From positions 686,150,583-686,214,582 of the forward strand of contig NC_081412.1 in NCBI RefSeq assembly GCF_030272615.1: 64,000 nt of DNA, in the 5' to 3' direction. The translations under genes were made by a program, and so were the position numbers. Below the pieces are notes generated by a model that did no database searches, was not told where the DNA came from, and saw only the letters and a list, made by a program, of their open reading frames with translations. This document shows, piece after piece, positions 35,481 to 46,562 of the stretch. The number at the start of each line of letters is the position of its first letter. Positions within the stretch are counted from its first letter, which is position 1. This DNA is from Cryptomeria japonica (Eukaryota > Streptophyta > Pinopsida > Cupressales > Cupressaceae).

Positions 35481-36990
35481 TTGTTTTAATACGGACAATG
35501 TTTTTTATTAAAGAAGCAACAAAAAACAAGGGTGTTGACCCTTATTACAACAACCCATAGGCAGTAAAGAAAACTTAGAGGGGTACAAACCCCAGAACAA
35601 GCCTGACATGAAAACACTTGACCCTGTTAAAGAAGAAACAACCCAAAACCCAACTCAAGTAAGAGTGTTTTGGGGGGTGGAAGGAGACTTCCCTTTACGT
35701 TTGTGACTGACAATAGTCTAGGTAATGCTATCATTAAGCTCAACAAAAGGGGAGTCTTGTAGGGAGGGATGCAAATAGCAACAACAACGGGGGATGAGAC
35801 AACAACATGTTGTTGCAGAAGAGAGCCATCATGAGTAGAAACAACCGAAGAAGAAAAACGTTGCAGATCTAGAGGAGTCACAGGGACAAAGGATTCAACG
35901 GTCGAAGAGGCAAGTGGGTATCAAGATTCAACAACAATATCATCCTGAGATGAGACGTCATCCTCCTGAGAAGAGCCCATAGAGGTAAAGTCCAAAGCAT
36001 TAATCACCAAGTGTTCAGTAGTAGTGTCTTTTCACCAGGTGGCAGTACCTTTGTGTCAAGGCAACAAACAATTAGAAGCAAGATGACCTATAGAAAAATA
36101 TCTCCTACAACAAAAGGGGAGTCCCTCAAAGTCCAGTAGTTGGGTCAAGGGCCTATCCCCAACCATTGAAACCACATCCCTAAGGAGAGATGCAAAAATG
36201 TCAATATCCATTAAGATGCGAACAAAAATGGAGTGACCCATTAAAGAAGTAGCATCATCAACCTTCAAGAAACGTCTAATGGAGTTGTCGATGGCCTCAT
36301 AGCAAGAATGTTCCCAGACATGAAGGGGGAGATTAGGGAGGCGAACCTAAACATGTTGCATGTTAAGAGGTTCAGTAAGAGGGTTAAACAAAGCTATCCA
36401 GGGTTTAATGGAGAGAGATTGGTCCTCCCAAGCCCACAACATGCCCAAAATCATGTCCCTATCACGAGCAGAGGTAAAAGAAGTAATAAAAAACCCCTTG
36501 GCACAAGGAAAAAGCTCAATGCTATGAGTAACCAAAGGCTTCCAGGAGTCACTTACCCAATGATGAAGGTCTAGAAGAGAAGACCAAAAACCCGCAAATC
36601 TACACACTACGACGCAACGTTGATAGAAGTTGATGTTATCCACAACATCTTGTCCACAAACCACCACTGAGGAGTATTTGGCATAGGGCAGAGGACAAAT
36701 CTGCTTGGAGGGGTGCATTGTAGAATGAGCCACATGAGAAAATTTGTGACGACCAGGAAAAAAGGTTTTGGGAGCACGCACAACAGAACGACTGGCAACA
36801 CCAACGAAGGTGGGGACACCAATGATCAACGAGGGGGCCTCCAACCCAAACACGATAGCAGCACCAGGAGTGATAGCACCCATAGGGGCAACCAAAGGGG
36901 GGGGAATCCTAGTAGGTTCACTCTGGGAGTTCAAATGCACTTGGGTGGGAGAGTCATTGGACATGAGAGCCGTTGGTATCCTCAATGATA
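35480..36990 (-). pseudogene. L1-type LINE ORF1 fragment with possible 3' end but no ORF2
   Basis: Read right to left from about 36985. The segment SIELFPCAKGFFITSF, DRDMILGMLWAW, LSIKPWIALFNPLTEP, then LPNLPLHVWEHSCYEAIDNSI matches the DUF4283 RNA-binding domain of plant L1 ORF1 proteins. A degenerate zinc knuckle CRRYFSIGHLASNC follows near 36060-36110 (second cysteine is Tyr), then a serine- and leucine-rich tail. After the last frame ends near 35627 comes untranslated-looking sequence with aataaaaa near 35505 on the minus strand. No endonuclease or reverse transcriptase follows. Stops near 36030 and 35915 and frame changes break it. It may be an ORF1-only derivative or a deletion remnant. 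Confidence 0.7.
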
Positions 36991-37028
36991 CAAAAAATGT
37001 TAGATAGGAGTATACAATAGGATTATGA

Positions 37029-38188
37029 TGTTAGGCCCAATATGGAAAGCTAATGTACTGAGAGGGGAGGGGTGAATCAGTACTCCAAAACTTTTCTTTA
37101 ATCATAACCTTACTGTTATGCATAAACATAATAGCGCAGTAACATAAAATAAAGTTAAAACAAACAGATAACAATCATACATTATTCACTCCATAACACA
37201 TATATTTTGGTTACGCAAAAACTCTTGGTTAGAGAGAAAAACTGTGGTGGGGATGGCACCCACAACTTCACTACTGCAATAATAAAGATTGCTCGGTTAG
37301 AGCTACATTTAGCTATTTCTGATAGCTTACCCTGTTAGGAGTAACAAGATCTATTAGATCTACCTTGCTAAAGGATTTCACAACATTATTTTGAAAGTTG
37401 CACCTGGTTAGAGGCTTTACAATTTATATACTTGGTTAGAGTCTTTTACCCTGTTAAAGGTTTCTCTTTCAACTTCACAATATTACAATAAAATCATTAC
37501 AAACATCTGCAACTTTACATCTGAAATGTTATAGAAGATTCTATGTGCTCAGAATAAGATTACCTTGCTTATAGCATACCTCGGTAACCCATATAGTAAC
37601 TCGATAAACCCTTCTGTTTACTCTGTTCTTCGACTGTTCTCTGAAAACCTTCTCGGTGACCTCTGTGTCTCTGTAACAGTCTTCCTTCATACATATATGC
37701 ACACACCTTGTTCTTAATCCATGTTGTATAAATAGATCTCTTAAAACGATGATCCAATTCATTGCTTCGATCTTACAAACAAGATTCCTCAAATGAATAA
37801 CTAAACAAAATATTTCATTGGTTAGATTGACCTTGTAATCATACACAATCTTCTAGTGTGATTTCCAATGTATAACGGTTAGATGTGCCTCGATTCTTGT
37901 AACATGTTTTCATATGTATGTCCAGGTTCAATGTATCTAGTAACATGTTTCACTTAGTGAATATCAACTTGGTGTGTTAACTTTACTGCTCGGTAGCTAT
38001 AAAAAGATACTCGGTAGACGGCTTTGGTGTACACTGTATTCTGTGACTACTTTCTTCTTTAACCAACTAGACTGTGCATACCGACTTCTCTGTTTATACC
38101 GACTGCATGATTCAATAGTGTTAACCGACTAGAATATATAGTATGACTTTGAATATAAAAACTAATGGCAACTTGATAAGTAGTAACA
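37029..38188 (-). repeat. Element E left (3') LTR
   Basis: TGTTAGGCCC to AGTAACA, 1160 bp, exactly the length of the right LTR. Stem-loop GTACTGA (37055-37061) / TCAGTAC (37077-37083). Confidence 0.92.
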
Positions 38189-38545
38189 ATCTCCCCTTTT
38201 GACATTAGTTGAGATGTTTGACAAAAACTACTTTCAAAGTCATAACTCAAAAATCTATATACTTTGCAAAATGACTACACTTGACAATATATACAATAGT
38301 CAATGAAATAGTATATGTAGATATACTCCCCTTATCATTATTCTGTATATTACTTGGATTTTGCATGCTTGGTGTTGTTCTATGCTTGCTCTGCTAGTTG
38401 TGCATACTCTGCTCGGTATACTCCCTCATATACAATACTCAAAATTGTATTATCAAAACTGTATCACTCCAAATATAATATATTACCCCCCTTATGTAGT
38501 ATCCTTATGTAGTATTACTCCCCTTTTTTGACAAACATCAAAAAC
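38189..38545 (-). promoter_or_regulatory. Element E 3' untranslated region with four purine tracts
   Basis: On the minus strand, G-rich purine tracts lie at 38516-38530, 38484-38494, 38325-38334 and next to the LTR at 38189-38202 (AAAAGGGGAGAT). The last is the likely plus-strand primer. The same layout is seen in elements B and C. Confidence 0.75.
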
Positions 38546-41500
38546 TTAATTTCCATCCGGGGGCGGTAACTGATAAAAAATAGATTTATACTTGTTCCGG
38601 GCATCGGTGAGTGTGACTGAGAGTGCATCCTTTACACTTTCCATTAAAGAATTTTGTGCTTGAATATCAGCCAATAGTGATATTAAGCCATCAAGAGTGC
38701 TTCCCTCTTGTGTAGTTGATAGGCGTGTAGCTTGGTTAATCTGCTCTTGAACTGATGAGAGATGAGGAAGGAATAATGTCTGCAGGGTCATTATATCCAT
38801 CCTAATCTGATGCTCTTCATTTCTGAGTTCTAACTGTTGAGCCATGAGCTGTTGAAGCTTGGTATAAAAATTCTAAGCTGAATTAGGCTCGGTGGTCAAC
38901 TTATTGGAGAGATCGGTGATCTCTTTCTCAATTGCATCAGTTTTATTCTTGATATCTTTAATGAATAAGGAAAATGTACAAAGTTTCTGAAATAAATAAA
39001 GAATATGCTTGAGTTGAGGGGACAACTCAGCAATGAATTTGACAAGCTTTACTTTTCCTATAGCGAGAGCTTTTTGTACCTCTTCTATCATCTTTGCAGT
39101 AAGCTCTTTATCTCTTAGCTTGCTTAAGTACTCAGATGCATCAACTCCAGATGTTTCTATTTGAGTAAGGAGTTCATCTAGTTGAATGTGGATGGCTGCA
39201 TCGGTTGACACTGTTGCTGAAGGTAGCATATCTGTGAGTAGTGTCTTCACCTTCTGTAGTACTTTATTCTTCTTTTGAATAGCCAATTATTTTTCTTGTT
39301 TGGCCTTTGCTTTGCATAGTTCACCGAAATCAGTAAGTGCTTGCCCTTTTAATTTTGAGATATCCACATTGGGCAACACTATCGGTTTAGTTAAATCAAT
39401 CTTGAAACTATGCTTTCTCACCTTCTTCTCTTTACCTTTGGTCGGGTGCACTAAGACAAGTGCTTGTGAGGCTTGCTGACCCTCGGTAGGTTGCTCGGTA
39501 GATGCAACACTTTGGTCTATTCCTGTAGTCGTTGTGGTGTCCTTGGGTGTCTTGGTACTAGGGGTCTCAGTTGTAACATTTGCAGTGCTTGATGGTGCTT
39601 GAGACTTCTGATCTTTAGTTGTATCTTCTGCTGCTTCAGACTTATGACCTTCGGTACCTTGATCTGTATCCTTAGGAGCTTCGGTAGAGATAGGTGGCTT
39701 GACCGATAGATAAGGCTGAACTTGTACTATCACAGATTCACTAGATACAAGTTTTGCATAGGTAGTGCCTTCTATCATTTCCTGCTCTGGTGCTTCTGCA
39801 TCCATGACATCTTCATCAATTTGAATAGTGTCAGTCGGGTCTTGCTCGGTAGCATCAGGACCTTGCTCGGTGACATCAGCATCTTGCTTGGTGACATCAA
39901 CAATTTCAATTTGAGATTGTTCACCGACATCCTTTCGTTTGAAGATATCCAGCCACTTGGCTTTTGTCTCATTTTCTACATCAATGTATAGCCCATTCAT
40001 CAATTTTAAGGCTCTCTGTTTGACAAGAAATTTAGAATTGTATGTTGTCAAATGCTCCTTTATTTCTGCTACAGACCTATAAGGAAATAGATGGACTAGA
40101 TTTCTTTCTCTTATTTGTTTCTCTGAGTCCATTGCATATTTCCATCTGTTATCAATATGTAGGTATAATTCACTTGGAAGTGACTTTACTAGTTCTAATG
40201 GAGCTAGCCGAAACTTTAAAAGTGTGCAGATGATAGCTTCTTCAATTTGTCACTTCTCATCATTATTCCTAGTCTCATACTTAACATATCTAAATCCTAC
40301 AAATCCACCATATTCTTTAAGATTGGCACAAAAGTTTTCAACACTGTGAATATTTACCTTCTTGCTTTTTACAATCTGAACTTTGTTTGCATCATCGGAT
40401 TATGTATCACTGGACTCTTTTGCCAAAATGAGTCTTCAAGTAGATTTCTTGTAGGTCTTGGTTACCTTGGGAACAATAACACTCTTTTGCTTCTTCCTCG
40501 GTGATGCAGCTGATGCTCTAGTGTTGGGTCTCTTTGTTGGTGGAGTCGGTAGGGCCTTTGTAATGTCCTGTTTCTTTCTTTTCAAAACTTTACCCTTAGG
40601 CAACTCGGTACTTAATGTTATTGCTGCCTCTTGAGCTTCTGATTCCTCTTCGGTAATGGCAAGAGTGCCTTTGACAGGTGTAGAGGAGGATTCTTCTTTG
40701 AATTTCTTAGATAAAACCTTATCATCTTGGTAGCCTTTCTTGTAGCTTTAGGTACTACAATGCTCATTTTCACTTTTTCTTTCACTTCTTCATAAGTACC
40801 ATATCTTAGTTCAGTAGCATGCCTTGGCAATGACAGATAGGCATCAATTTGTTGTTGTGTAAAATCATAGTCAATCTCATAACCCATTGGTGGCAAAGAT
40901 TGAGTCCTTGGTTCAACAACGTTCATATAACAGTAATCGGAGTCTACCTCAAAACATATATCATCCTTATATTTTTCTACCAGCTGTGGTGGAATCCTAT
41001 ACCTGTTGTGCATCTTCTCTTGAAATTTGCTGAAATAGTCATCCATGATATCATTAAAATTATCTCCCAATTTCTTGATAAAGTCATTTATTTGATGGGT
41101 GATAGGTCGGTGTAGCTCCCAAACTACTTTACCGACCGAGGGAAAGAACTTCTCAAAGTAGAAAAACATGCATACAAGAAGTGAACCAAACTTCAGTGTA
41201 TTTGCCGAGTTGTTCTTCTTCGGCTTTCTTATTGTGTTCAGGTTCTCAAATAAGTTCTTCAGTAGTACTTCACATAGGTCTACTTTCATTCCCTTTTTCA
41301 CTATTTTGTAGGCTAAGTCAACTGCTGCACATGGTACACTGTTTTCCCTTGCTGATTGGAAGAAACAGTAACCAATAACTCTAATTGCAAATTTAAGTTC
41401 TGCATCAGTGACATTGTTCAATTTCAGTCCTCGATAATCAGATTCTACTCCAGTTAGACTGATTAACTCCTTCTGTGATATCATTTTCTGTGCTTGTGCA

Positions 41501-41923
41501 TGATCATAGATAGGATACCCGGTGATCACGTGAATGATTTCCTTAGTGATTTTGAATGGTTGCTCCTCTAGCCACATAAAATCATCATTGACTATGATTA
41601 AAACAAACTTAACCCATTGGGGTTTGAACACACGGGGATAGGCTAGGGCTTCAGTTAATCCCTTAATTTTGATATGACTTGCTATCCATTTTGCCATCGG
41701 TACAAAGTTCATCATATGTATCACCAATCTCAACATGACTGAGTTCTTCAACACGACACTTGGTGAAGAATCTAACATCTTCTACTAACAAGACTTGATC
41801 AGGGATGAGTGAGAATGTAGTTTTGTCATCCGGTTCAGAGGCGACTTTAGGAGTCAAAGAATACTTCAGCGAGGGCTTCTCCACATTCTTGACAACTATG
41901 GGATCTTGGATCTTGGGCACCAT
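38546..41923 (-). pseudogene. Element E ORF2, about 1,100 codons originally, function unknown
   Basis: Starts at ATG 41923 (MVPKIQDPIVV) and can be followed to a stop at 38546 through two one-base frame changes (near 41700 and 40745) and several in-frame stops, including 40422, 40392, 40247, 39287 and 38873. Order of segments: an N-terminal largely helical domain with KWIASHIKIKGLTEALAYPR, then FKITKEIIHVITGYP and FGSLLVCMFFYFEKFFP; a Lys/Arg-rich stretch with KGKVLKRKK and PTKRPNTRASAASPRKKQK that resembles a nuclear localisation signal; a second domain around RNLVHLFPYRSVAEIKEHL; a Thr/Glu/Pro-rich linker with repeated TEQ; and a C-terminal helical, probably coiled-coil region. I do not recognise the protein. 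The position before the 3' LTR recalls env-like or plant-transposon-protein ORFs of some LTR elements, but this is only an idea. Confidence 0.7.
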
Positions 41924-42449
41924 TATAGATTGAAGGGAAAACTTAGCAAACTATCCTTAGGGTTTGACGGTTTACAAACGACTGACGCTTCACACTCGGT
42001 AGATAGTAGCAATTTGACAAGATTGAAAACCAGCTTAACAGTGTGATGAGATTTGATGTAAATACCTTGAAATTCGCTCTGAATGAAGTTTGATCACCTT
42101 GATTCGTTCTTCTCTGCTTTCTCGAAAACTTGGTGAATGAGAATGACCACGAAAATACCTTATCGAGCTCCGTGCGGATTAGGTCAAAACATTAAATGCA
42201 CTCGGTTTACCTTTAACCGATTTACTCCTTTTTTTTCATTTTAACCAAGTAACCAAATTTCCCTCATTTACCGACTTGACAAGCTTCCTGTATACACCGA
42301 CGTGATAGGTTTCCTGTAAAGTACTTTTGATAGAATTTCAAACTTACTAATGCATCTTGACTATGCAAATTTTGAATTTTGTACATAATAGAATAGGAAC
42401 TCTTATGATTTAACCTTTAGAGAATGCAGTCCCTTCATACCTTTTCTGA
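41924..42449 (-). other. Spacer between element E ORF1 and ORF2
   Basis: 526 bases without a convincing frame. It lies between the ORF1 stop and the ORF2 start on the element strand; how ORF2 would be expressed (splicing, internal promoter or reinitiation) is not visible. Confidence 0.5.
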
Positions 42450-43802
42450 TTAATTTGGAATAGGTGCACCTAACTCGGTAGGTAAGGTGCTTTCTTCATC
42501 TGACATGATTTCCTTCTTTTTCCAAATCATCTTAAATTTTTCTTTTATCTCTTCAGTGTCTCTTCTAGGTTGATCTCTGCAATCTCTAGCTAAATGTCCA
42601 GCTTTGTGACAATGAAAACATGCCATACCAGGATTTCTCCATGATCTTCGGTTGTTCATTTGAAACCTTATAAAACAATTGGCATTAATATGTCCATATC
42701 TTCCACAACATTCACACCATATCCTTGTATTATAATCCCATGGTACTGCTACATATTGTCGGTAAAGATTTGTGTGAGTTCGGTAACCACTGGTGTTTGC
42801 TCGGTGTACACACCGCATGTGATTCTTTTGCTTAGACCAGCACTTCTCGGTACTATGTCCATATCTATTGCAGTTTCTACAAAATCCTTTGAATTTTGCA
42901 TTCTGATAGTTGTTAACAGATTTTGTCCTACATTGATTAGATGTGTGACCATATTTATTGCAATTGTAACAATACTCATTTGACTTAGTGATATTCAGTT
43001 GCTTACCTTTTCTGATCTGGCATATGTTGGCAGTGTGACCTTGATTTCCATAGTAGTAGCAAATAGGCTTCTTCTTTTTGATGTTATTCCTGTTTCCAGC
43101 TTGCTTTGATGATTCTCCTCTCTCGGTAGTATGAATTCCTTTCTCGGTAGAGTCTTTTCCTTTGTAACCGAGTCCTGCATCTTTGTTGGGTCTTCTTGTA
43201 TTCAGTTGCTCATCCAACATCTTTGATGCATCATAACTCTTCTTCAATGTTTCTTTGGATTTCTTCTCTGTTTCAAGTTCATCAGTCAACCTTGATACTT
43301 CAAGTTTCAATGCTTGATTTTCATCATTCTTTAGAATTGCTTCATGATGTGCATAACCTAGTTGATCTGTCATATTTTGTTGAATCCCAGTCAACCTTAT
43401 GATTTCATCATTCTTATCAGATACTAAGACTTCAAGTTGTTGTTTATCTCTTTGTAGATCTCTTGCTTTATCCTCAGTTGTCCTCAATGCATCTAGATTT
43501 TCAGTCATCTCTGTACTGAAATGTTCATGTTCTCTTTTCATTGCTTTTAGTTGATCAGTCAATGCTTTATTCTTTTCTTTCAGTGCTCCAATCATTTCTT
43601 CAGTCTCTTCAGATATACTATTCTCAAATGATGTCTCAATTTGTTCCACTAACTCTTGAGAATCCTGTAAGTCATCAGATAATCTTCTTCTTACTTTCAG
43701 AGATTTTTGCATTTGCCTTTGCATGTCTGCAATCACTTGATTTGCATGATCCAGCTCTTCTTGTAGATACACAATCCTCCTAGATTGTTTATAGCCTTCC
43801 AT
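42450..43802 (-). CDS. Element E ORF1: coiled-coil protein with row of CCHC zinc knuckles
   Basis: 450 codons, open throughout. The ATG at 43802 (MEGYKQSRRIVYLQEEL) is chosen because it is the first after the primer site, 48 bases inside it; the longer upstream frame would run into the LTR. Residues about 10-215 are a long heptad-like coiled coil rich in Leu, Glu, Lys and Gln. A basic linker (NNIKKKKP) leads to five CCHC-type units between about residues 245 and 425: CYYYGNQGHTANIC (second Cys is Tyr), then four complete ones, CYNCNKYGHTSNQC, CRNCNRYGHSTEKC, CECCGRYGHINANC and CFHCHKAGHLARDC. No UBN2 or capsid core precedes them. It is probably a Gag-like RNA-binding protein; the number of knuckles is high for a plant Gag. 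The intact frame contrasts with the broken ORF2. Confidence 0.85.
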   Translation of the reverse strand: MEGYKQSRRIVYLQEELDHANQVIADMQRQMQKSLKVRRRLSDDLQDSQELVEQIETSFENSISEETEEMIGALKEKNKALTDQLKAMKREHEHFSTEMTENLDALRTTEDKARDLQRDKQQLEVLVSDKNDEIIRLTGIQQNMTDQLGYAHHEAILKNDENQALKLEVSRLTDELETEKKSKETLKKSYDASKMLDEQLNTRRPNKDAGLGYKGKDSTEKGIHTTERGESSKQAGNRNNIKKKKPICYYYGNQGHTANICQIRKGKQLNITKSNEYCYNCNKYGHTSNQCRTKSVNNYQNAKFKGFCRNCNRYGHSTEKCWSKQKNHMRCVHRANTSGYRTHTNLYRQYVAVPWDYNTRIWCECCGRYGHINANCFIRFQMNNRRSWRNPGMACFHCHKAGHLARDCRDQPRRDTEEIKEKFKMIWKKKEIMSDEESTLPTELGAPIPN

Positions 43803-43850
43803 TGATAAGATCTTTCTCTTTAGGTAGTTAAACCCTTTTCCAAGATTCAA

Positions 43851-43862
43851 GCTCTGATACCA
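43851..43862 (-). other. Primer-binding site of element E
   Basis: GCTCTGATACCA on the plus strand, a perfect initiator tRNA-Met site two bases from the right LTR. Confidence 0.92.
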
Positions 43863-43864
43863 AT

Positions 43865-45024
43865 TGTCAGGCCCAATATGGAAAACTAATGTACTGAGAG
43901 GGGAGGGGTGAATCAGTACTCCAAAACTTTTCTTTAATAATAACCTTACTGTTATGCATAAACAGAATAGTGCAGTAACATAAAATAAAGTTAAAACAAA
44001 CAGATAACAATCATACATGATTCACTCCATAACACATATATTTTGGTTACGCGGAAACTCTTGGTTAGAGAGAAAAACTGCGGTGGGGATGGCACCCACA
44101 ACTTCACTATTGCAATAATAAAGATTGCTCGATTAGAGCTACATTTAGCTATTTCTGATAGCTTACCCTGTTAGGAGTAACAAGATCTATTAGATGTACC
44201 TTGCTAAAGGATTTCACAACATTATTCTGAAAGCTGCACCTGGTTAGAGGCTTTACAATTTATAGACCTGGTTAGAGTCTTTTACCCTGTTAAAGGTTTC
44301 TCTTTCAACTTCACAATATTACAATAAAATCATTACAAACATCTGCAACTTTACATCTGAAATGTTATAGAAGATTCTATGTGCTCAGAATAAGATTACC
44401 TTGCTTATAGTATACCTCGGTAACCCATATAGTAACTCGGTAAACCCTTCTGTTTACTCTGTTCTTCAACTGTTCTCTGAAAACCTTCTCGGTGACCTCT
44501 GTGTCTCTATAACAGTCTTCCTTCATACATATATGCACACACCTTGTTCTTAATCCATGCTGTATAAATAGATCTCTTAAAACGGTGATCCAATTCATTG
44601 CTTTGATCTTACAAACAAGATTCCTCGAATGAATAACTAAACAAAATATTTCATTTGTTAGATTGACCTTGTAATCATACACAATCTTCTAGTGCAATTT
44701 CCAATGTATAACGGTTAGATGTGCCTCGATTCTTGTAACATGTTTTCATATGCATGTCCAGGTTCAATGTATCTGGTAACACGTTTCACTCGATGAATAT
44801 CAACTCAGTGTGTTAACTTTACTCCTCGGTGGCCATAAAAAGATATTCGGTAGACGACTTCGGTGTACACTGTATTCTGTGACTGCTTTCTTCTTTAACT
44901 GACTAGACTGTGCATACCGACTTCTCTGTTTATACTGACTGCATGATTCGGTAGTGTTAACCGACTAGAATATATAGTATGACTTTGAATATAAAAACTA
45001 ATGGCAACTTGATAAGTAGTAACA
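43865..45024 (-). repeat. Element E right (5') LTR
   Basis: 1160 bp, TGTCAGGCCC to AGTAACA (one C for T in the terminal TGTTAG of the left copy). Stem-loop GTACTGA (43891-43897) / TCAGTAC (43913-43919). Followed by tatga. Confidence 0.92.
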
Positions 45025-45225
45025 TATGATATGTATCTTAATCCTATGAAATGATACTAAAAAGACAAATATTACCTATGATAATAAGATTTCCTAAGTA
45101 AGCTTAATCTATGATGGTTGAATGGTTACTAGAATTATGAACCAATCATGTCCACAACCCTTTTTGTACTCTAACACCCCCTTAAGTGTAACTTAAAGAT
45201 GTAGATTGAAATGATGGGTCCTAGT

Positions 45226-45912
45226 TGTTGGGAATTAGGTGTTGTGCACCTTGCATAATGTTTGTAATGTATTATTTATTATTATGTGTGGGTTGCATCT
45301 AGGGGAACCTAGATGGACTTGCATCACTAGGAGTTAACATTCTTGGGACCATTTTATGTATAGCATGTCACATGTAATGTATTTATTATATATTGGGGAG
45401 AGTAATTTAATAAAGTGAAAACTTAGTACCCAATATTGAATGTGGAGTCAACGGTTTATAATCCAAGGTGTTAGTCACATGGTTTTATATAATACCACTT
45501 GGTGATTTTGTGGGAGTTTGTTTCTATAAAATAAACCACAAGGGTAGTTGTTTAAGGTTGGCTATTTTGGCTATTTTGTTGAGAGAATCTCTTGTAGCAT
45601 TTGTGAGGGTTTGAAGTATGGCATGGGATGTGTGGTTGCATACTTGTTCACATGGAGTGGTTGTAGAGGGATTATGATTTAAAGGTGTTCATGGATGTAT
45701 TGTAATGTTGCATTGTTGAATAATACATCAAGGATGGATATTTATCGAGGCTAAGTTTTTTCCTTACAAGGCTTTTCCTAGGCTATATCTTGTGTCACCT
45801 TTGATGGATATGTTGTCTATTCTTTTGCATATTGATTCTGAGCACATATTTGCATAGATTTCTCTTATAAATTATTGGAAATTGTCATTATGAGGTTGCA
45901 AGTTTCCTTTCA
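45226..45912 (+). mobile_element. Solo LTR of an unidentified family
   Basis: 687 bp starting TGTTGGGAATT and ending TTCCTTTCA, flanked by ctagt (45221-45225) and ctagc (45913-45917). It holds aataaag and tataaaataaac sequences but no frame, primer site or second LTR. It is not related by eye to the other LTRs in this window. Confidence 0.6.
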
Positions 45913-45917
45913 CTAGC

Positions 45918-46560
45918 ACTAGGTCTGATGAGGTACCCAATTACATAAAACTCTCTAAAGGGACCCATAGGAAAAAACTCCCCCCAAAAAGAAAAAACCC
46001 TCTAGATATACAAGCTCGTGTATATTACTATCATCAAAAGGAATATTATTTGCATCATTAATGAGTATGAGGTTGTCTATTATGAAACGGAGAAGAATGA
46101 GTGACTTAATGCAACCCCTAAATTTGGTCCATAGAGCGAGAAAACAATCAATGAGTGAAATTTCAAATAAGTTATAATAGATACTATAAGAAATTAATAA
46201 TAAGACATGATCAATATTATTTGTCCATTCTAACTTCTTGTATGACCTTTTTCCATGACTTGTAACTATGGTAATTCAAGGTTTCCATGAAAGTATGAAG
46301 AGATAAAACCATGATAGTCTCCCCAAGTATCAAATTAGAGATCAACACACGTGAAAATTAAACCTTTGCATATAAAGATTAGGCCTTGTATTTTGTTGAT
46401 AGTCTAGGGTACAAGGTGATCCCACAATAGTGCAACCCACTTTTTAGTCAAATCAGGGCATTTTGATAAACAATTTTAACCAAATTCTCACTTTATGTCA
46501 CCCATAACAACTAAACCATTAAGAAATTGAAGATGATGTGAACTAGTGATTTTTCCAAAT
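45918..46560. other. No feature seen
   Basis: AT-rich sequence without a credible frame or repeat relation to the rest of the window. Confidence 0.4.
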
Positions 46561-46562
46561 TT

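Larger units (their letters stand above)
37029..45024 (-). mobile_element. Element E: LTR element without pol, carrying two unusual ORFs
   Basis: 7996 bp with two 1160-bp LTRs (37029-38188, 43865-45024), perfect tatga duplications (37024-37028, 45025-45029), a perfect TGGTATCAGAGC primer site and purine tracts. Read on the minus strand it encodes ORF1 (43802-42450, intact) with a coiled coil and zinc knuckles, then a long broken ORF2 (41923-38546). No aspartic protease, integrase, reverse transcriptase or RNase H motif is present in any frame I examined. The primer site, purine tracts and U5 stem-loop match the copia elements here, so E probably depends on copia enzymes in trans. In the first 240 aligned LTR bases I counted about nine differences, so the insertion is not brand-new. 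Confidence 0.9.

Noticed and set aside
37541-37846. 101-codon frame shared with 44377-44682
   Set aside because: It lies within the two LTRs of element E, so conservation reflects LTR identity.
41690-41720. Programmed frameshift in element E ORF2
   Set aside because: There is no clear slippery site and other one-base changes and stops occur downstream, so ordinary mutation is simpler.
42660-42983. Plus-strand 107-codon frame opposite the zinc-knuckle array
   Set aside because: Antisense shadow of a coding region with biased composition; no motif.
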